A stretch of DNA of 64,000 bases from Anaerolineales bacterium (GCA_020060465.1 JAGVAD010000024.1:1-64000); one strand, 5' to 3'; shown: positions 39,222-48,113, numbered from the stretch's first letter. Notes: generated by a model not told the origin, from the letters alone. Program-made: numbers and translations.

Positions 39222-40400
39222 TTACCAGGGAGTGCGCGGCGTCGAAAGGAACACCGGGCCATCTGCCCCTACTGCCACATTGTCTTCGATGCGTAACCCG
39301 CCAAAATCTGGAATATAGACGCCGGGCTCGACGCTGCTTACCATTCCCTTCTCCAACGTTCCCTCCGCTCCGGGCATTAAGAAGGGGATGAATTCGTGGT
39401 AGCGCAGACCTACACCATGCCCGGTGATATGGACGAAATACTGTCCCAGGCCGGCTTTTTCCAGCACTTCGCGAGCAGCCCGGTCTGGAGCTGCAAAGGA
39501 AGCCCCGTGGCGCATCTGCCCTGCTGCTGCCTGTTGCGCTTCAAGAAGGTGATTGTAAACTTCCTTCTGCCTCTCATTTGGGCCGCCGGCGACTGCCATG
39601 TACGTCAGATCAGACCAATAGCCATCTACAACCGTTGCCAGTTCGATCATCACAAAATCGCCTGAATGAATGACGTTGGTTGTGGATGGGACCAGCAGCG
39701 TCCCTTTGGTGCTGTTGACCGGCCCTGCGCCGACTTCGCACGAAGCGCGCACCAGACGGGCGCCTTTGTAACCCGGCCCTTCTGCCCGCGCATAAAACTC
39801 AACCCACGCGCCAACTTCGGCTTCCGTCATTCCTGGCTCCAGCTTTGCCAGCGTTTTTCTCAGAGCGTTCTCCGCAATTTCGTTGGCGATGCGCAGCTTG
39901 ATCAGCTCATAGTCGCTTTTGATGGCTCGCACGCCTTGCAGAAAGCCAGTGATATCCACAAGAGTTGAATCGGCAAAAACCGAATCCAGCATACTGTTCC
40001 ACGGCAACGCCGGCACAACCGGCTCAGCCGACCGATAGGTGGGGGCGACTACTTCAAAACTTTTCTCAACCCCAATCCGCTTGCCTGCCAGGCTCAGTTT
40101 CTGGCTCGCCATCTTGAGCAAGCGTTGGTAGTTTTCATAAAGATCTCCATCCTTGAGCAAGCCCCAGCCAAACGGCGCAACGTCTGTCCAATCTGGGTTG
40201 GCGTACTCTTGTTCCACTTCAGGCAAGAAGAGCATCGGTTTCCCTTCCTGAGGTAGGACAGCGACCGAAAACCCATGATGCGGCCAGTAGTCCGTCAGAT
40301 AAACCACATTTTCCGGCAGCCGGCACACCAGGGCCGCCAGATTTTCGTCTGCCATCTTCTTCTGCAGCCGTTCGAGGCGCACGTGATCAACATCTTTCAT
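39222..40400 (-). CDS. M24-family Xaa-Pro peptidase-like protein
   Basis: YFVHITGHGVGLRYHE, MVSSVEPGVYIPDFGGLRIEDNV; ATG 40400. Confidence 0.92.
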   Translation of the reverse strand: MKDVDHVRLERLQKKMADENLAALVCRLPENVVYLTDYWPHHGFSVAVLPQEGKPMLFLPEVEQEYANPDWTDVAPFGWGLLKDGDLYENYQRLLKMASQKLSLAGKRIGVEKSFEVVAPTYRSAEPVVPALPWNSMLDSVFADSTLVDITGFLQGVRAIKSDYELIKLRIANEIAENALRKTLAKLEPGMTEAEVGAWVEFYARAEGPGYKGARLVRASCEVGAGPVNSTKGTLLVPSTTNVIHSGDFVMIELATVVDGYWSDLTYMAVAGGPNERQKEVYNHLLEAQQAAAGQMRHGASFAAPDRAAREVLEKAGLGQYFVHITGHGVGLRYHEFIPFLMPGAEGTLEKGMVSSVEPGVYIPDFGGLRIEDNVAVGADGPVFLSTPRTPW

Positions 40401-40467
40401 AATCGTTTCTCCTCTCTGATTTCGGCCTAATTTGCTTTTCAACCGTTGTGGCGCGGTTTCCACCGCC

Positions 40468-41148
40468 TCACAGGCGCCCAAATTCCGCCAGCAGCTCCTC
40501 GACGGTTTTGCCTTCGCGGATCTTGGCGCGTGTCTTCTCTTCTTTCTCTGCCTGTTCACGCGCCTTTTCTAATACCTGAGCCGCGTTCTCTAACGGGATG
40601 ACCACCACGCCGATCTCATCGCCCAACACCAGATCGCCTGGACGCACCACCACGCCCGCGCATTGGATCGGGACATTGACCTCGATTGGCTCCATTCGCC
40701 CAGAGTAGGGGGAATGCGTTGAACGTGGAACAATCGCCTTTGAGAAGATGAAGAAACCCAGATCCCTCGTCTCGTCTGTATCTCGAATGGCGCCATCTAC
40801 CACAGCACCCACCACGCCCTTCATCTTACATAATCCCGACATCAGACCGCCCCAAATCGAGGTCTCTGTTTCTCCGGCTGCATCAACCACGATCACATCG
40901 CCCGCCTGGGCTACAGATAGCGCATCCAGGCAATCCACCTGGTTGCCTGGCTCAAGCCGCACTGTGAGCGCAGGCCCAACAAAGCGGGTTTCAGTGCTGA
41001 GCGGGCGCAAATAAGAGCGCATCACCCCGGCCCGTTCCTGCGCATCAGCCACGACGCAGGATGGGCTGTACACTTTGAGCAAATCTTTGAAACCCTGCAA
41101 TACCTGAGGATCGGGCTCTTGTTGACGTTGAAGGATCACTTTTCGCAT
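40468..41148 (-). CDS. RraA-family protein (HMG/CHA aldolase-like)
   Basis: DVIVVDAAGETETSIWGGLMSGLCKMKGVVGAVVDGAIRDT, GDLVLGDEIGVVVIP. Confidence 0.93.
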   Translation of the reverse strand: MRKVILQRQQEPDPQVLQGFKDLLKVYSPSCVVADAQERAGVMRSYLRPLSTETRFVGPALTVRLEPGNQVDCLDALSVAQAGDVIVVDAAGETETSIWGGLMSGLCKMKGVVGAVVDGAIRDTDETRDLGFFIFSKAIVPRSTHSPYSGRMEPIEVNVPIQCAGVVVRPGDLVLGDEIGVVVIPLENAAQVLEKAREQAEKEEKTRAKIREGKTVEELLAEFGRL

Positions 41149-41175
41149 GTGGATTTGCCTGCCTTTCTCAAGAGA

Positions 41176-41982
41176 TTATTTGGGCGGAATGTATCCGAGG
41201 CGAGAAGATATTTTCATTGCCGTCCGTTTCGCCTGTTCAATCAACTCCTTGTTCTTTTCGATTGGATCCATCCGAGCCGCCGGTCCAGAGATGCTGATGG
41301 CTGCTACAACTTTCCCGTTGATGTCGAAAATCGGCGCCGCCACGCAACGCACTTCCTCTTCATGCTCGCCTTTATCGAGAGCAAAACCTTGCTGGCGAAT
41401 TTGTTCCAGGTGCTTCATTAACGTATCCAGCTCAGTGATCGTTGAATCGGTGTACCGACGCAGGCCGTGCGACTGGTAATATTCACAAACTTGCTCTGGT
41501 TTCTGATACGCCAGGAGCGCCTTTCCTACGCCAGTGCAGTATGCTGGCGAACGCAGCCCAACGCGTGAAGACATCAATCCAATCGCGTGCAACCCAGGCA
41601 GCTTTTCGAGGTAAACGATCTGCATCCGATCCAAGACGACCAGGTGAACCGTTTCTTTCGTCTCATCTCGCAGCGCTTCAAGTTCTGGCAAAGCCGCCTG
41701 GCGGATGTCATCGCTGGCGATAAAGTTCTGAGCCAATTCGAGGCAAGCCAGACCAAGCTTGTATTGATTTGTTTTCTCATTCCGCTGAACGAAGCGGTGG
41801 TAGGCTAAGGTAGATAACATACGAAAGGTGGTGCTTGGGCTGAGGCCAATGCTTTCGGCGATCTCCGCCGGATTGCGCAGCTTGCCGTCCGATAGCAGAG
41901 TCAGGATGCGAATCGCCCGATCCAGCACGCGGATGTTATAGCGATCATCATTCCCACTTCTGGGTGTTAACGGCCTGCTCAC
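41176..41982 (-). CDS. IclR-family transcriptional regulator
   Basis: RAIRILTLLSDGKLRNPAEIAESIGLSPSTTFRMLSTLAY HTH; GTG 41982 overlaps upstream stop (GTGA). Confidence 0.93.
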   Translation of the reverse strand: MSRPLTPRSGNDDRYNIRVLDRAIRILTLLSDGKLRNPAEIAESIGLSPSTTFRMLSTLAYHRFVQRNEKTNQYKLGLACLELAQNFIASDDIRQAALPELEALRDETKETVHLVVLDRMQIVYLEKLPGLHAIGLMSSRVGLRSPAYCTGVGKALLAYQKPEQVCEYYQSHGLRRYTDSTITELDTLMKHLEQIRQQGFALDKGEHEEEVRCVAAPIFDINGKVVAAISISGPAARMDPIEKNKELIEQAKRTAMKISSRLGYIPPK

Positions 41983-42266
41983 GCCACCACCTCGTAAACC
42001 TGCAAGTGGCTTTCCGAATACATGGATTTCAACCGGGGCGAGAGCGCCTGGTGCTCGGCAGATGCCCGCCAATGCGCCGCCGCCTCTCCCGATTCAAAGC
42101 GGATCACCATTTGATAACGCCCTGGGGTTTCTTGTTCCTGCAACAAATCCGCGCGAATAAACCCGGGCATCTTAGACATGGCCGGGCGATATTCTTCTTG
42201 GAAAAACTGTTCAAAAGCCCCTGCTTGATCGGGAAAGACATCGAAAGTTACATGTCTTTCAATCAT
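41979..42266 (-). CDS. Antibiotic-biosynthesis-monooxygenase-like dimeric alpha-beta barrel protein
   Basis: FDVFPDQAGAFEQFFQEEYRPAMSKMPGFIRADLLQ. Confidence 0.75.
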   Translation of the reverse strand: MIERHVTFDVFPDQAGAFEQFFQEEYRPAMSKMPGFIRADLLQEQETPGRYQMVIRFESGEAAAHWRASAEHQALSPRLKSMYSESHLQVYEVVA

Positions 42267-42320
42267 TTTGCCCTCCACAAAAAACGCCAGATAATGATTG
42301 TTCCGATCATTATCTGGCGT

Positions 42321-42968
42321 CTATTTCCTGCGTCCTTCATCAGCCTGACGCCGGAAAATCTTCGCCCGCTCGGTAATCTCGGTGAAATTCTGCGCATCCA
42401 GCAATTTCTGGTTAACCAATTCGCCGCCTACACCCACCACATCAACACCGGCGCGGAAAAACTCAGCCGTCGTGTTTTGATCAACACCGCCCACTGCCGC
42501 CAGACGGATTTGCGGCAGCGGGCCTTTGATGGCTTTGATATACGCTGGCCCGCCAACGCTTGCCGGAAAGACCTTGACCACATCTGCGCCTGCTTCCCAG
42601 GCGGTCAAAATCTCGGTTGGGGTGTAGGCTCCCGGCATAACTGGTATCGAATAGCGTTTGCAGATTTGGATCGTGTTCGGGTTTAGGGTTGGGCAGACCA
42701 CAAATTGCGCCCCCGCCAATATTGCTGCTCGGGCTGTTTCGGCGTCTAAAACAGACCCAACCCCAAACAGAACCTCGCCGCCGAACTTCTGGCGCGCCTG
42801 GCGGATTACTTCGATTGCCCCGGGCGTAGTCATTGTGACTTCGATTGCCTGCACCCCTCCTGCCAGGATTGCTTCCGCAGCGGCAAGAAGCTGATCGGAG
42901 CTTTTGGCGCGCATAATCGCGACGACGCCGGTCTTCAAAATAAGGTCAAGTGTTGTTTCCTGCTCCAT
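42321..42968 (-). CDS. KDPG/KHG aldolase family protein
   Basis: VVAIMRAKSSDQLLAAAEAILAGGVQAIEVTMTTPGA, FGVGSVLDAETARAAILAGAQFVVCPTLN, VMPGAYTPTEI, VKVFPA. Confidence 0.94.
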   Translation of the reverse strand: MEQETTLDLILKTGVVAIMRAKSSDQLLAAAEAILAGGVQAIEVTMTTPGAIEVIRQARQKFGGEVLFGVGSVLDAETARAAILAGAQFVVCPTLNPNTIQICKRYSIPVMPGAYTPTEILTAWEAGADVVKVFPASVGGPAYIKAIKGPLPQIRLAAVGGVDQNTTAEFFRAGVDVVGVGGELVNQKLLDAQNFTEITERAKIFRRQADEGRRK

Positions 42969-43035
42969 TGAATTCTCCAGAGAGGGAAAAGAAAGGAATG
43001 AAAATTGATCGCAGTTGTTTTTGTTTTTATTGGGG

Positions 43036-43077
43036 TTATTTCGCTAGATGAAATAATAATTTGTTTAATGAAATAAT
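43036..43077. promoter_or_regulatory. Putative IclR-family operator
   Basis: TTATTTC-gctagat-GAAATAA perfect inverted repeat (43036-43056); ATGAAATAAT repeated at 43048 and 43068 (20-bp phase). Confidence 0.6.
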
Positions 43078-43150
43078 ATCTTAAATAAAATCGTTTGTCA
43101 AGAATTAATTGCCTTGGGCGCTAAACGCGCACAGTACATTTGTGGTTTAT

Positions 43151-43175
43151 AATTCCCCCTGAATTGGGGGGAATT
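43151..43175. promoter_or_regulatory. Inverted repeat adjoining TATAAT upstream of reductive-dehalogenase-like gene
   Basis: AATTCCCCC-tgaattg-GGGGGAATT just after TATAAT (43148-43153). Confidence 0.5.
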
Positions 43176-43266
43176 CGGAAGCCTGCAAGTGTGTTCCGCT
43201 CCGGCGGCGTTGATCCGCGTCGGCGTTTTATTGAATGGGTCTCTAGATCATCATTGATAGAGGTGG

Positions 43267-44553
43267 ATGAGCATGAACATCTTTTCGCAGGGCAAACGCC
43301 CCCTACATTTAGGCAAATATCCGATGGAGAAGATACGCCGCGTGGAGCAGACCACTACCCGCATCACCGACCAGATTCCGAGGGTCTCGAAGCGCGCCAA
43401 CTTTTTCAACCGCGCTCGCTTCGGCGATCTGGGCGATAAGCCAGCGCAAGAGGTGCGCCGTTTCGTCACCAAGTCCCCGCTTTCAAAGGCTTTGGATGTG
43501 GTTGCCAGCAGCCAGGTTCCGTTGCAGGATGGGCCGGTGAACCCACAGAAAGCGCCGCTGCCAGAGGATCCGCAAGAGCTGACCAATCACATCAAGGCGC
43601 TGTGCTATTTTCTGGACGCGGATGTGGTGGGGATGTGCGAAGCGCCGGAATATGTGTGGTATTCGCATGATTTGCAAGGCAACCCCATCCAAGCGCGCCA
43701 CCGCTACGCCATCGTGCTTTTGATTGACCAGGGCTATGAGACCATGGCCGGCTCCAGCGGAGACGACTGGATCAGCAGCAGCCAGAGCTATCGCGCCTAT
43801 CTGAAAGGTTCGACCATTGCCTGCATCGTGGCTGATTACATCCGCCAGTTGGGTTACGAAGCCCGCGCCCAGACTGACCAGGATAGCGAAGTGGTGCAAA
43901 CGCCGCTGATATTACTGGCTGGGTTGGGTGAACTCTCGCGCATCGGCGAGGTGGTGCTAAACCCGTTTTTGGGGCCGCGCTTCAAGTCGGCGGTGATCAC
44001 TACCAATTTGCCGCTCGTCCCCGATCAGCCGATTGACTTTGGCTTGCAGCGTTTCTGTCAGACTTGCATGAAGTGTGCGCGTGAATGCCCTTGTTCGGCG
44101 ATCTCTTTCGGCGACAAGGTGATGTTCAATGGCTATGAAATGTGGAAGCCGGATGTGGAAGCCTGCACCCGCTACCGCGTGACCAACCCGGGCGGTTCTT
44201 CGTGTGGGCGCTGCATGAAGGTCTGCCCGTTCAATCGGGAGAACTTGTTGCATCACCGCCTGGCGTTGTGGCTGGCCATCCACGTTCCCGCCTCGCATCC
44301 TTTGCTGATCTGGCTGGACGACTTCCTCCAACATGGTCGGCGGCAGACCAAATGGAAGTGGTGGCTGGATCTGGAATATCGTGAGGGTCAGCTAAAACAG
44401 GCGGAACGCATCAACACTCGCGATTTGCGTCCGCAACGCAAAGCGCCGAAACATCAGGTGATCCCCTTGTATTCGATTGAGGTCAACCCCCCGCCAGATT
44501 TTCGGGAGGCTTTCCCGGTGAAAAGGGGTGAGGCGCTAAAGCCAGATCGCTAG
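43267..44553 (+). CDS. Reductive-dehalogenase-like (RdhA-type) double 4Fe-4S protein
   Basis: FCQTCMKCARECPCSAISFG ... SSCGRCMKVCPFNRE, VVLNPFLGPRFKSAVITTNLPL; no signal peptide. Confidence 0.8.
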   Translation: MSMNIFSQGKRPLHLGKYPMEKIRRVEQTTTRITDQIPRVSKRANFFNRARFGDLGDKPAQEVRRFVTKSPLSKALDVVASSQVPLQDGPVNPQKAPLPEDPQELTNHIKALCYFLDADVVGMCEAPEYVWYSHDLQGNPIQARHRYAIVLLIDQGYETMAGSSGDDWISSSQSYRAYLKGSTIACIVADYIRQLGYEARAQTDQDSEVVQTPLILLAGLGELSRIGEVVLNPFLGPRFKSAVITTNLPLVPDQPIDFGLQRFCQTCMKCARECPCSAISFGDKVMFNGYEMWKPDVEACTRYRVTNPGGSSCGRCMKVCPFNRENLLHHRLALWLAIHVPASHPLLIWLDDFLQHGRRQTKWKWWLDLEYREGQLKQAERINTRDLRPQRKAPKHQVIPLYSIEVNPPPDFREAFPVKRGEALKPDR

Positions 44554-44589
44554 AGCGCGCGCCGCGCGAAGAACGGTTATAATCAAAGT

Positions 44590-45900
44590 ATGTGGAAACG
44601 CTTTGGGTGGTTGCTTTGGGTTGTTGTCCTGCTTTTCTCTACGCCGGCTGCGGCGCAGGGTGAGCGTGGCCCGGTGATCGTGCTTACCGCCGAAGGCCCA
44701 CTCACTCCGGCCATGTATGAGTACCTGGCGCGGGGGCTGCGCCTAGCCGAACAGCGCGGCGCTCAGGCAGTGGTTTTCGAGCTGAACACGCCCGGCGGCA
44801 GCATTGACCTGATGAACAAAATGGTAGAGACTATCCGCGCCAGCCGCATACCGGTGGTGGTCTATATTACTCCGCGCGGCGCAATGGCGGGCAGCGCTGG
44901 CACAGTCATCACCCTTGCTGGTCATGCCGCCGCCATGGCGCCAGAGACGGTCATTGGCGCCGCCAGTCCGGTCAGTTCGGAGGGCCAGGACCTGGGCGAA
45001 ACAATGGAGGCCAAAGCCAAAAATATCCTCAAGGCTACCGTGCGTTCCCTGGCGGAGCGGCGCGGCGAAAAGGCGGTGCAGATGGCGGAGGAGACCATCG
45101 AGAGCGCCAGCGCCGTCTCGGCCAGAGAGGCGCTTGAAATTGGATTGGTGGATTTTATAGCCGGCGATTTACAGGATCTGCTGCGCCAGCTCGATGGTTT
45201 CACCGTCCAGGCTAGAGATGAGGAGATTGTATTGCACACCGCTCAGGCGGAAGTTCAGCGTGTGGGGACCACCTTTATTGAAAAGTTGCTGGGGGTGTTG
45301 ACCAATCCCACGCTGGTCTTTCTCCTGTTGACCATTGGGGTGCAGGCGATCTTAATTGAACTTTCCAGCCCTGGCGGTTGGGTGGCTGGTTTCATCGGGG
45401 TAGTGTGCCTGGCGCTGGCGGCTTATGGGTTGGGCGTGCTGCCGGTCAATTGGTTTGGCGTGGTTTTCTTGATAACCGCCTTCATTTTGTTCCTCTTAGA
45501 TATTAAAGCGCCTACGCATGGCGCTTTGACTGCGGCAGGCGTGGCTTCCCTCATCGTCGGGGCGTTGGTGTTGTTCAACTCCCCTTCAGTGCCTAATTTC
45601 CAGCGCGTTCCTGTACCAGTGATTGTGGGAACATCGCTCGCCAGTGGAGGCATCTTCTTCGTGATTTTGATGTTTGCCGTGCGGGCGCAGAAATCTCCGG
45701 TGCGCATGGGGGTGGAGAGCATGGTGGGGAGGATTGGCATCGCGCAAAACGACATTAACCCGGTGGGGCTGGTGCAATTGGGCGGCGAGCAATGGACCGC
45801 CGAGCTGTCGGAAGGCGAAGAACCGATCGAGCGTAACGAACGCGTCGAAGTCACAGCCGTGCAAGGTCTGAGGCTGCTGGTGCGAAAAGCCAGGAAATAA
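44590..45900 (+). CDS. NfeD-family membrane-bound ClpP-class protease
   Basis: FELNTPGGSIDLMNKMVETI, GAMAGSAGTVITLAGHAAAMAPETVIGAA, C-terminal TMs and OB-fold. Confidence 0.93.
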   Translation: MWKRFGWLLWVVVLLFSTPAAAQGERGPVIVLTAEGPLTPAMYEYLARGLRLAEQRGAQAVVFELNTPGGSIDLMNKMVETIRASRIPVVVYITPRGAMAGSAGTVITLAGHAAAMAPETVIGAASPVSSEGQDLGETMEAKAKNILKATVRSLAERRGEKAVQMAEETIESASAVSAREALEIGLVDFIAGDLQDLLRQLDGFTVQARDEEIVLHTAQAEVQRVGTTFIEKLLGVLTNPTLVFLLLTIGVQAILIELSSPGGWVAGFIGVVCLALAAYGLGVLPVNWFGVVFLITAFILFLLDIKAPTHGALTAAGVASLIVGALVLFNSPSVPNFQRVPVPVIVGTSLASGGIFFVILMFAVRAQKSPVRMGVESMVGRIGIAQNDINPVGLVQLGGEQWTAELSEGEEPIERNERVEVTAVQGLRLLVRKARK

Positions 45901-45904
45901 GACC

Positions 45905-46714
45905 GTGCGCACCACTGCATATCGCTATCCAGGCGAACATCTGATTTTGTTGCTCACCCTGAGCCTGGTGTTGGGGGTGATTGCCCTCACCGCGGCTGCC
46001 ACGGTTTGCGCCAGTGTTGTTTTCGTTCTGGGGTTTGTGCTATTGGCATATCTTTTTACTCGCTCCCATCATCAGGCGTTGGTGCAGTCCGCCAGGCGGG
46101 TGACGCCACAAACAGCGCCGGAACTGGCGGCCATCGTTCAACGCGGCGTGAAACGGTTGCAGCCTGGCGAGGTGGAGGTGTATGTCGCCCCCGGCGCGGA
46201 ACTGAACGCCTACACATTCGGTGTATCGCAGCCGAAAGTGGTGGTCTTATACACCGGCCTGTTGCGCGTCATGGACGCGGATGAGATGCTGTTTATATTG
46301 GGCCACGAACTGGGGCATGTGGCGCTGGGGCATACGGCGCTCAATTCGCTGGTGGGGGGCATGGCGGGCATCCCCAGCCCGTTTTCCGCGGCGGTATTGC
46401 TCAGCCTGGCCTTTTTGTGGTGGAACCGGGCGTGCGAGTTTTCGGCGGACCGCGCCGGCTTGTTGGCTTGCGGCAAGCCACAAAAAGCCATTTCGGCTTT
46501 GATCAAACTGGCCGCCGGGCCGCAGGCGAACACCGCCGCGGAACTGGCGCAAGCCTACCGCCAGGTTGATGCCGAAGATGATACGCTGATGGGCAGCCTG
46601 AATGAAGCCCTCAGCACACACCCTATGCTCATCCGGCGAATCAACGAAATCCGTCGCTATGCTGCCACACAGCAGTACCGCCGCCTGTTGACGCAGATGG
46701 AGCGCACCGCCTGA
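45905..46714 (+). CDS. M48-family metallopeptidase
   Basis: FILGHELGHVALGHTALNSL (HExxH), downstream ACEFSADRAGL. Confidence 0.93.
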   Translation: MRTTAYRYPGEHLILLLTLSLVLGVIALTAAATVCASVVFVLGFVLLAYLFTRSHHQALVQSARRVTPQTAPELAAIVQRGVKRLQPGEVEVYVAPGAELNAYTFGVSQPKVVVLYTGLLRVMDADEMLFILGHELGHVALGHTALNSLVGGMAGIPSPFSAAVLLSLAFLWWNRACEFSADRAGLLACGKPQKAISALIKLAAGPQANTAAELAQAYRQVDAEDDTLMGSLNEALSTHPMLIRRINEIRRYAATQQYRRLLTQMERTA

Positions 46715-46775
46715 AGCGATTTTGGGGAGCGAGAAATACTACAGAAGGCGGTCGAAAATTAAGTCATAAGTCGTA

Positions 46776-46803
46776 TTGCCAGGCGTCGAGATATGGTTAA
46801 AAT
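46776..46803 (+). promoter_or_regulatory. Putative promoter of small-ORF cluster
   Basis: TTGCCA - 16 nt - TAAAAT upstream of the first small ORF. Confidence 0.45.
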
Positions 46804-46860
46804 AATTGCATAAGGTCAGTCCATACTAAGTAAGATGCTCAGTTGAAAAGGAGAGAACCC

Positions 46861-47061
46861 ATGTACGTGCGAACTGATATGAAGTCTGGAGCTGCTTGCT
46901 ACACGGTCCAGTCTGGCGATAATCTAACCCGCATTGCCCAGCGTTTTTATGGCAGCGGAACCGCTGACAACGTCAACAAGATCTATTACTCCAATATGGC
47001 GACCATCGGAGCCAACCCGAACCTGATTTACCCCAGCCAGAAGCTGTACATCCCCGATTAG
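46861..47061 (+). CDS. Small LysM protein, first member of small-ORF cluster
   Basis: MYVRTDMKSGAACYTVQSGDNLTRIAQRFYGS; aaggagag RBS. Confidence 0.85.
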   Translation: MYVRTDMKSGAACYTVQSGDNLTRIAQRFYGSGTADNVNKIYYSNMATIGANPNLIYPSQKLYIPD

Positions 47062-47130
47062 GTTTCACCTGCCGGCTTCGAAACTTTCAATGCAGTTGCG
47101 CCTCAGAGGCGTTCTGCCAGGAGAAATTTT

Positions 47131-47367
47131 ATGGAAAAAGAATGTGTAGGTCCACAGTTTCAGGTGCGCACGCAGGTGCATAGCGGTCAGTACGGCGGCG
47201 GCGGTTGGGTCAACGGCGTGTGGTACGCGGATAAGAGCGGGGTATGCGGCGGTTATGTCCCGCCCGTTCCTCCGACGCCTCCCGTTCCGCTTCCGACTCC
47301 TCCCCCCTCTGGCGGCGGCTATATCGGCGGCGTGTGGTACCCCGACCGCAGCGGCGTTTGCGGATAA
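47131..47367 (+). CDS. Small repeat peptide with two GVWYxD[KR]SGxCG units
   Basis: aggaga RBS; VRTQVHSG motif; GGGWVNGVWYADKSGVCG ... Pro-rich spacer ... GGGYIGGVWYPDRSGVCG-stop. Confidence 0.75.
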   Translation: MEKECVGPQFQVRTQVHSGQYGGGGWVNGVWYADKSGVCGGYVPPVPPTPPVPLPTPPPSGGGYIGGVWYPDRSGVCG

Positions 47368-47444
47368 GGATCGCAGATCTGGACGGCGAGATCAAGCCTG
47401 GCCTCGTGAGTCCAGGTGGTTTCATTCAAGGGAGATACGACGTT

Positions 47445-47624
47445 ATGGAAACGAAGAATTCCAACATCGGGTCCAGTGTTCGCCAGACGACCGCTCCGCA
47501 AATGCAGGTGCGCTCTAACGTCCGCAGCGGCGGCGATTTGGAGACTTGCATGTTTAACTTGAACAAGTGGCGCGATCGTTATTACTACTGGTATAACCAG
47601 GCCCGCCGACAGGGTAAGATCTAG
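47445..47624 (+). CDS. Small protein of the VRSNVRSG family
   Basis: gggaga RBS; METKNSNIGSSVRQTTAPQMQVRSNVRSGGDLETCMFNLNKWRDRYYYWYNQARRQGKI. Confidence 0.7.
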   Translation: METKNSNIGSSVRQTTAPQMQVRSNVRSGGDLETCMFNLNKWRDRYYYWYNQARRQGKI

Positions 47625-47636
47625 GTGAGGTGGACA

Positions 47637-47858
47637 ATGAAGACGCGAACAAATATTCACGCCGGCGATGCGCTGCGCAATTGCCAACGAGAGCGCGATT
47701 ATTGGAAAGCTCAGGCAGAGCGCATGGAAGCTATCGCCAAAGGCCCCGGCCCTTACCGTCCACCTTCGCCTTCGCCTACGCCTTCACCGCTTCCACAGCC
47801 GGGCGGCGGCTGGGTTGGCGGCGTATGGTATTCCGACCGAAGCGGCTGGTGCGGATAA
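47637..47858 (+). CDS. Small repeat peptide with C-terminal GVWYSDRSGWCG
   Basis: gaggtgg RBS; MKTRTNIHAGDALRNC..., Pro-rich spacer, GGGWVGGVWYSDRSGWCG-stop. Confidence 0.75.
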   Translation: MKTRTNIHAGDALRNCQRERDYWKAQAERMEAIAKGPGPYRPPSPSPTPSPLPQPGGGWVGGVWYSDRSGWCG

Positions 47859-47877
47859 CGCAGAAGAGCGAGGATTG

Positions 47878-48057
47878 ATGATGAAGGTAAAGACGAACCT
47901 CAAAGCTGGAGACGCCTTGCAAGATGTCACAGCGACTGCCAGTCAAACGGCTGGCGATGTACAGACCTTTTTCTCTAACGCCAGCAATCAGGCTCAGGGC
48001 TTCACCGACGCTGTGGTAAGGAAAACCAAAGCTGTTTGGAATGCTTTACTGAGCTGA
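47878..48057 (+). CDS. Small protein of the VKTNLKAG family
   Basis: MMKVKTNLKAGDALQDVTATASQTAGDVQTFF. Confidence 0.7.
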   Translation: MMKVKTNLKAGDALQDVTATASQTAGDVQTFFSNASNQAQGFTDAVVRKTKAVWNALLS

Positions 48058-48078
48058 AGAGCGATTTGAAGATATAGC

Positions 48079-48113
48079 TTCCCCGTACAGCCCAGCGTTG
48101 TACGGGGAATTTT
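48079..48113 (+). terminator. Rho-independent terminator of small-ORF cluster
   Basis: ttccccgtaca-gcccagcgt-tgtacggggaa then tttt. Confidence 0.85.
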
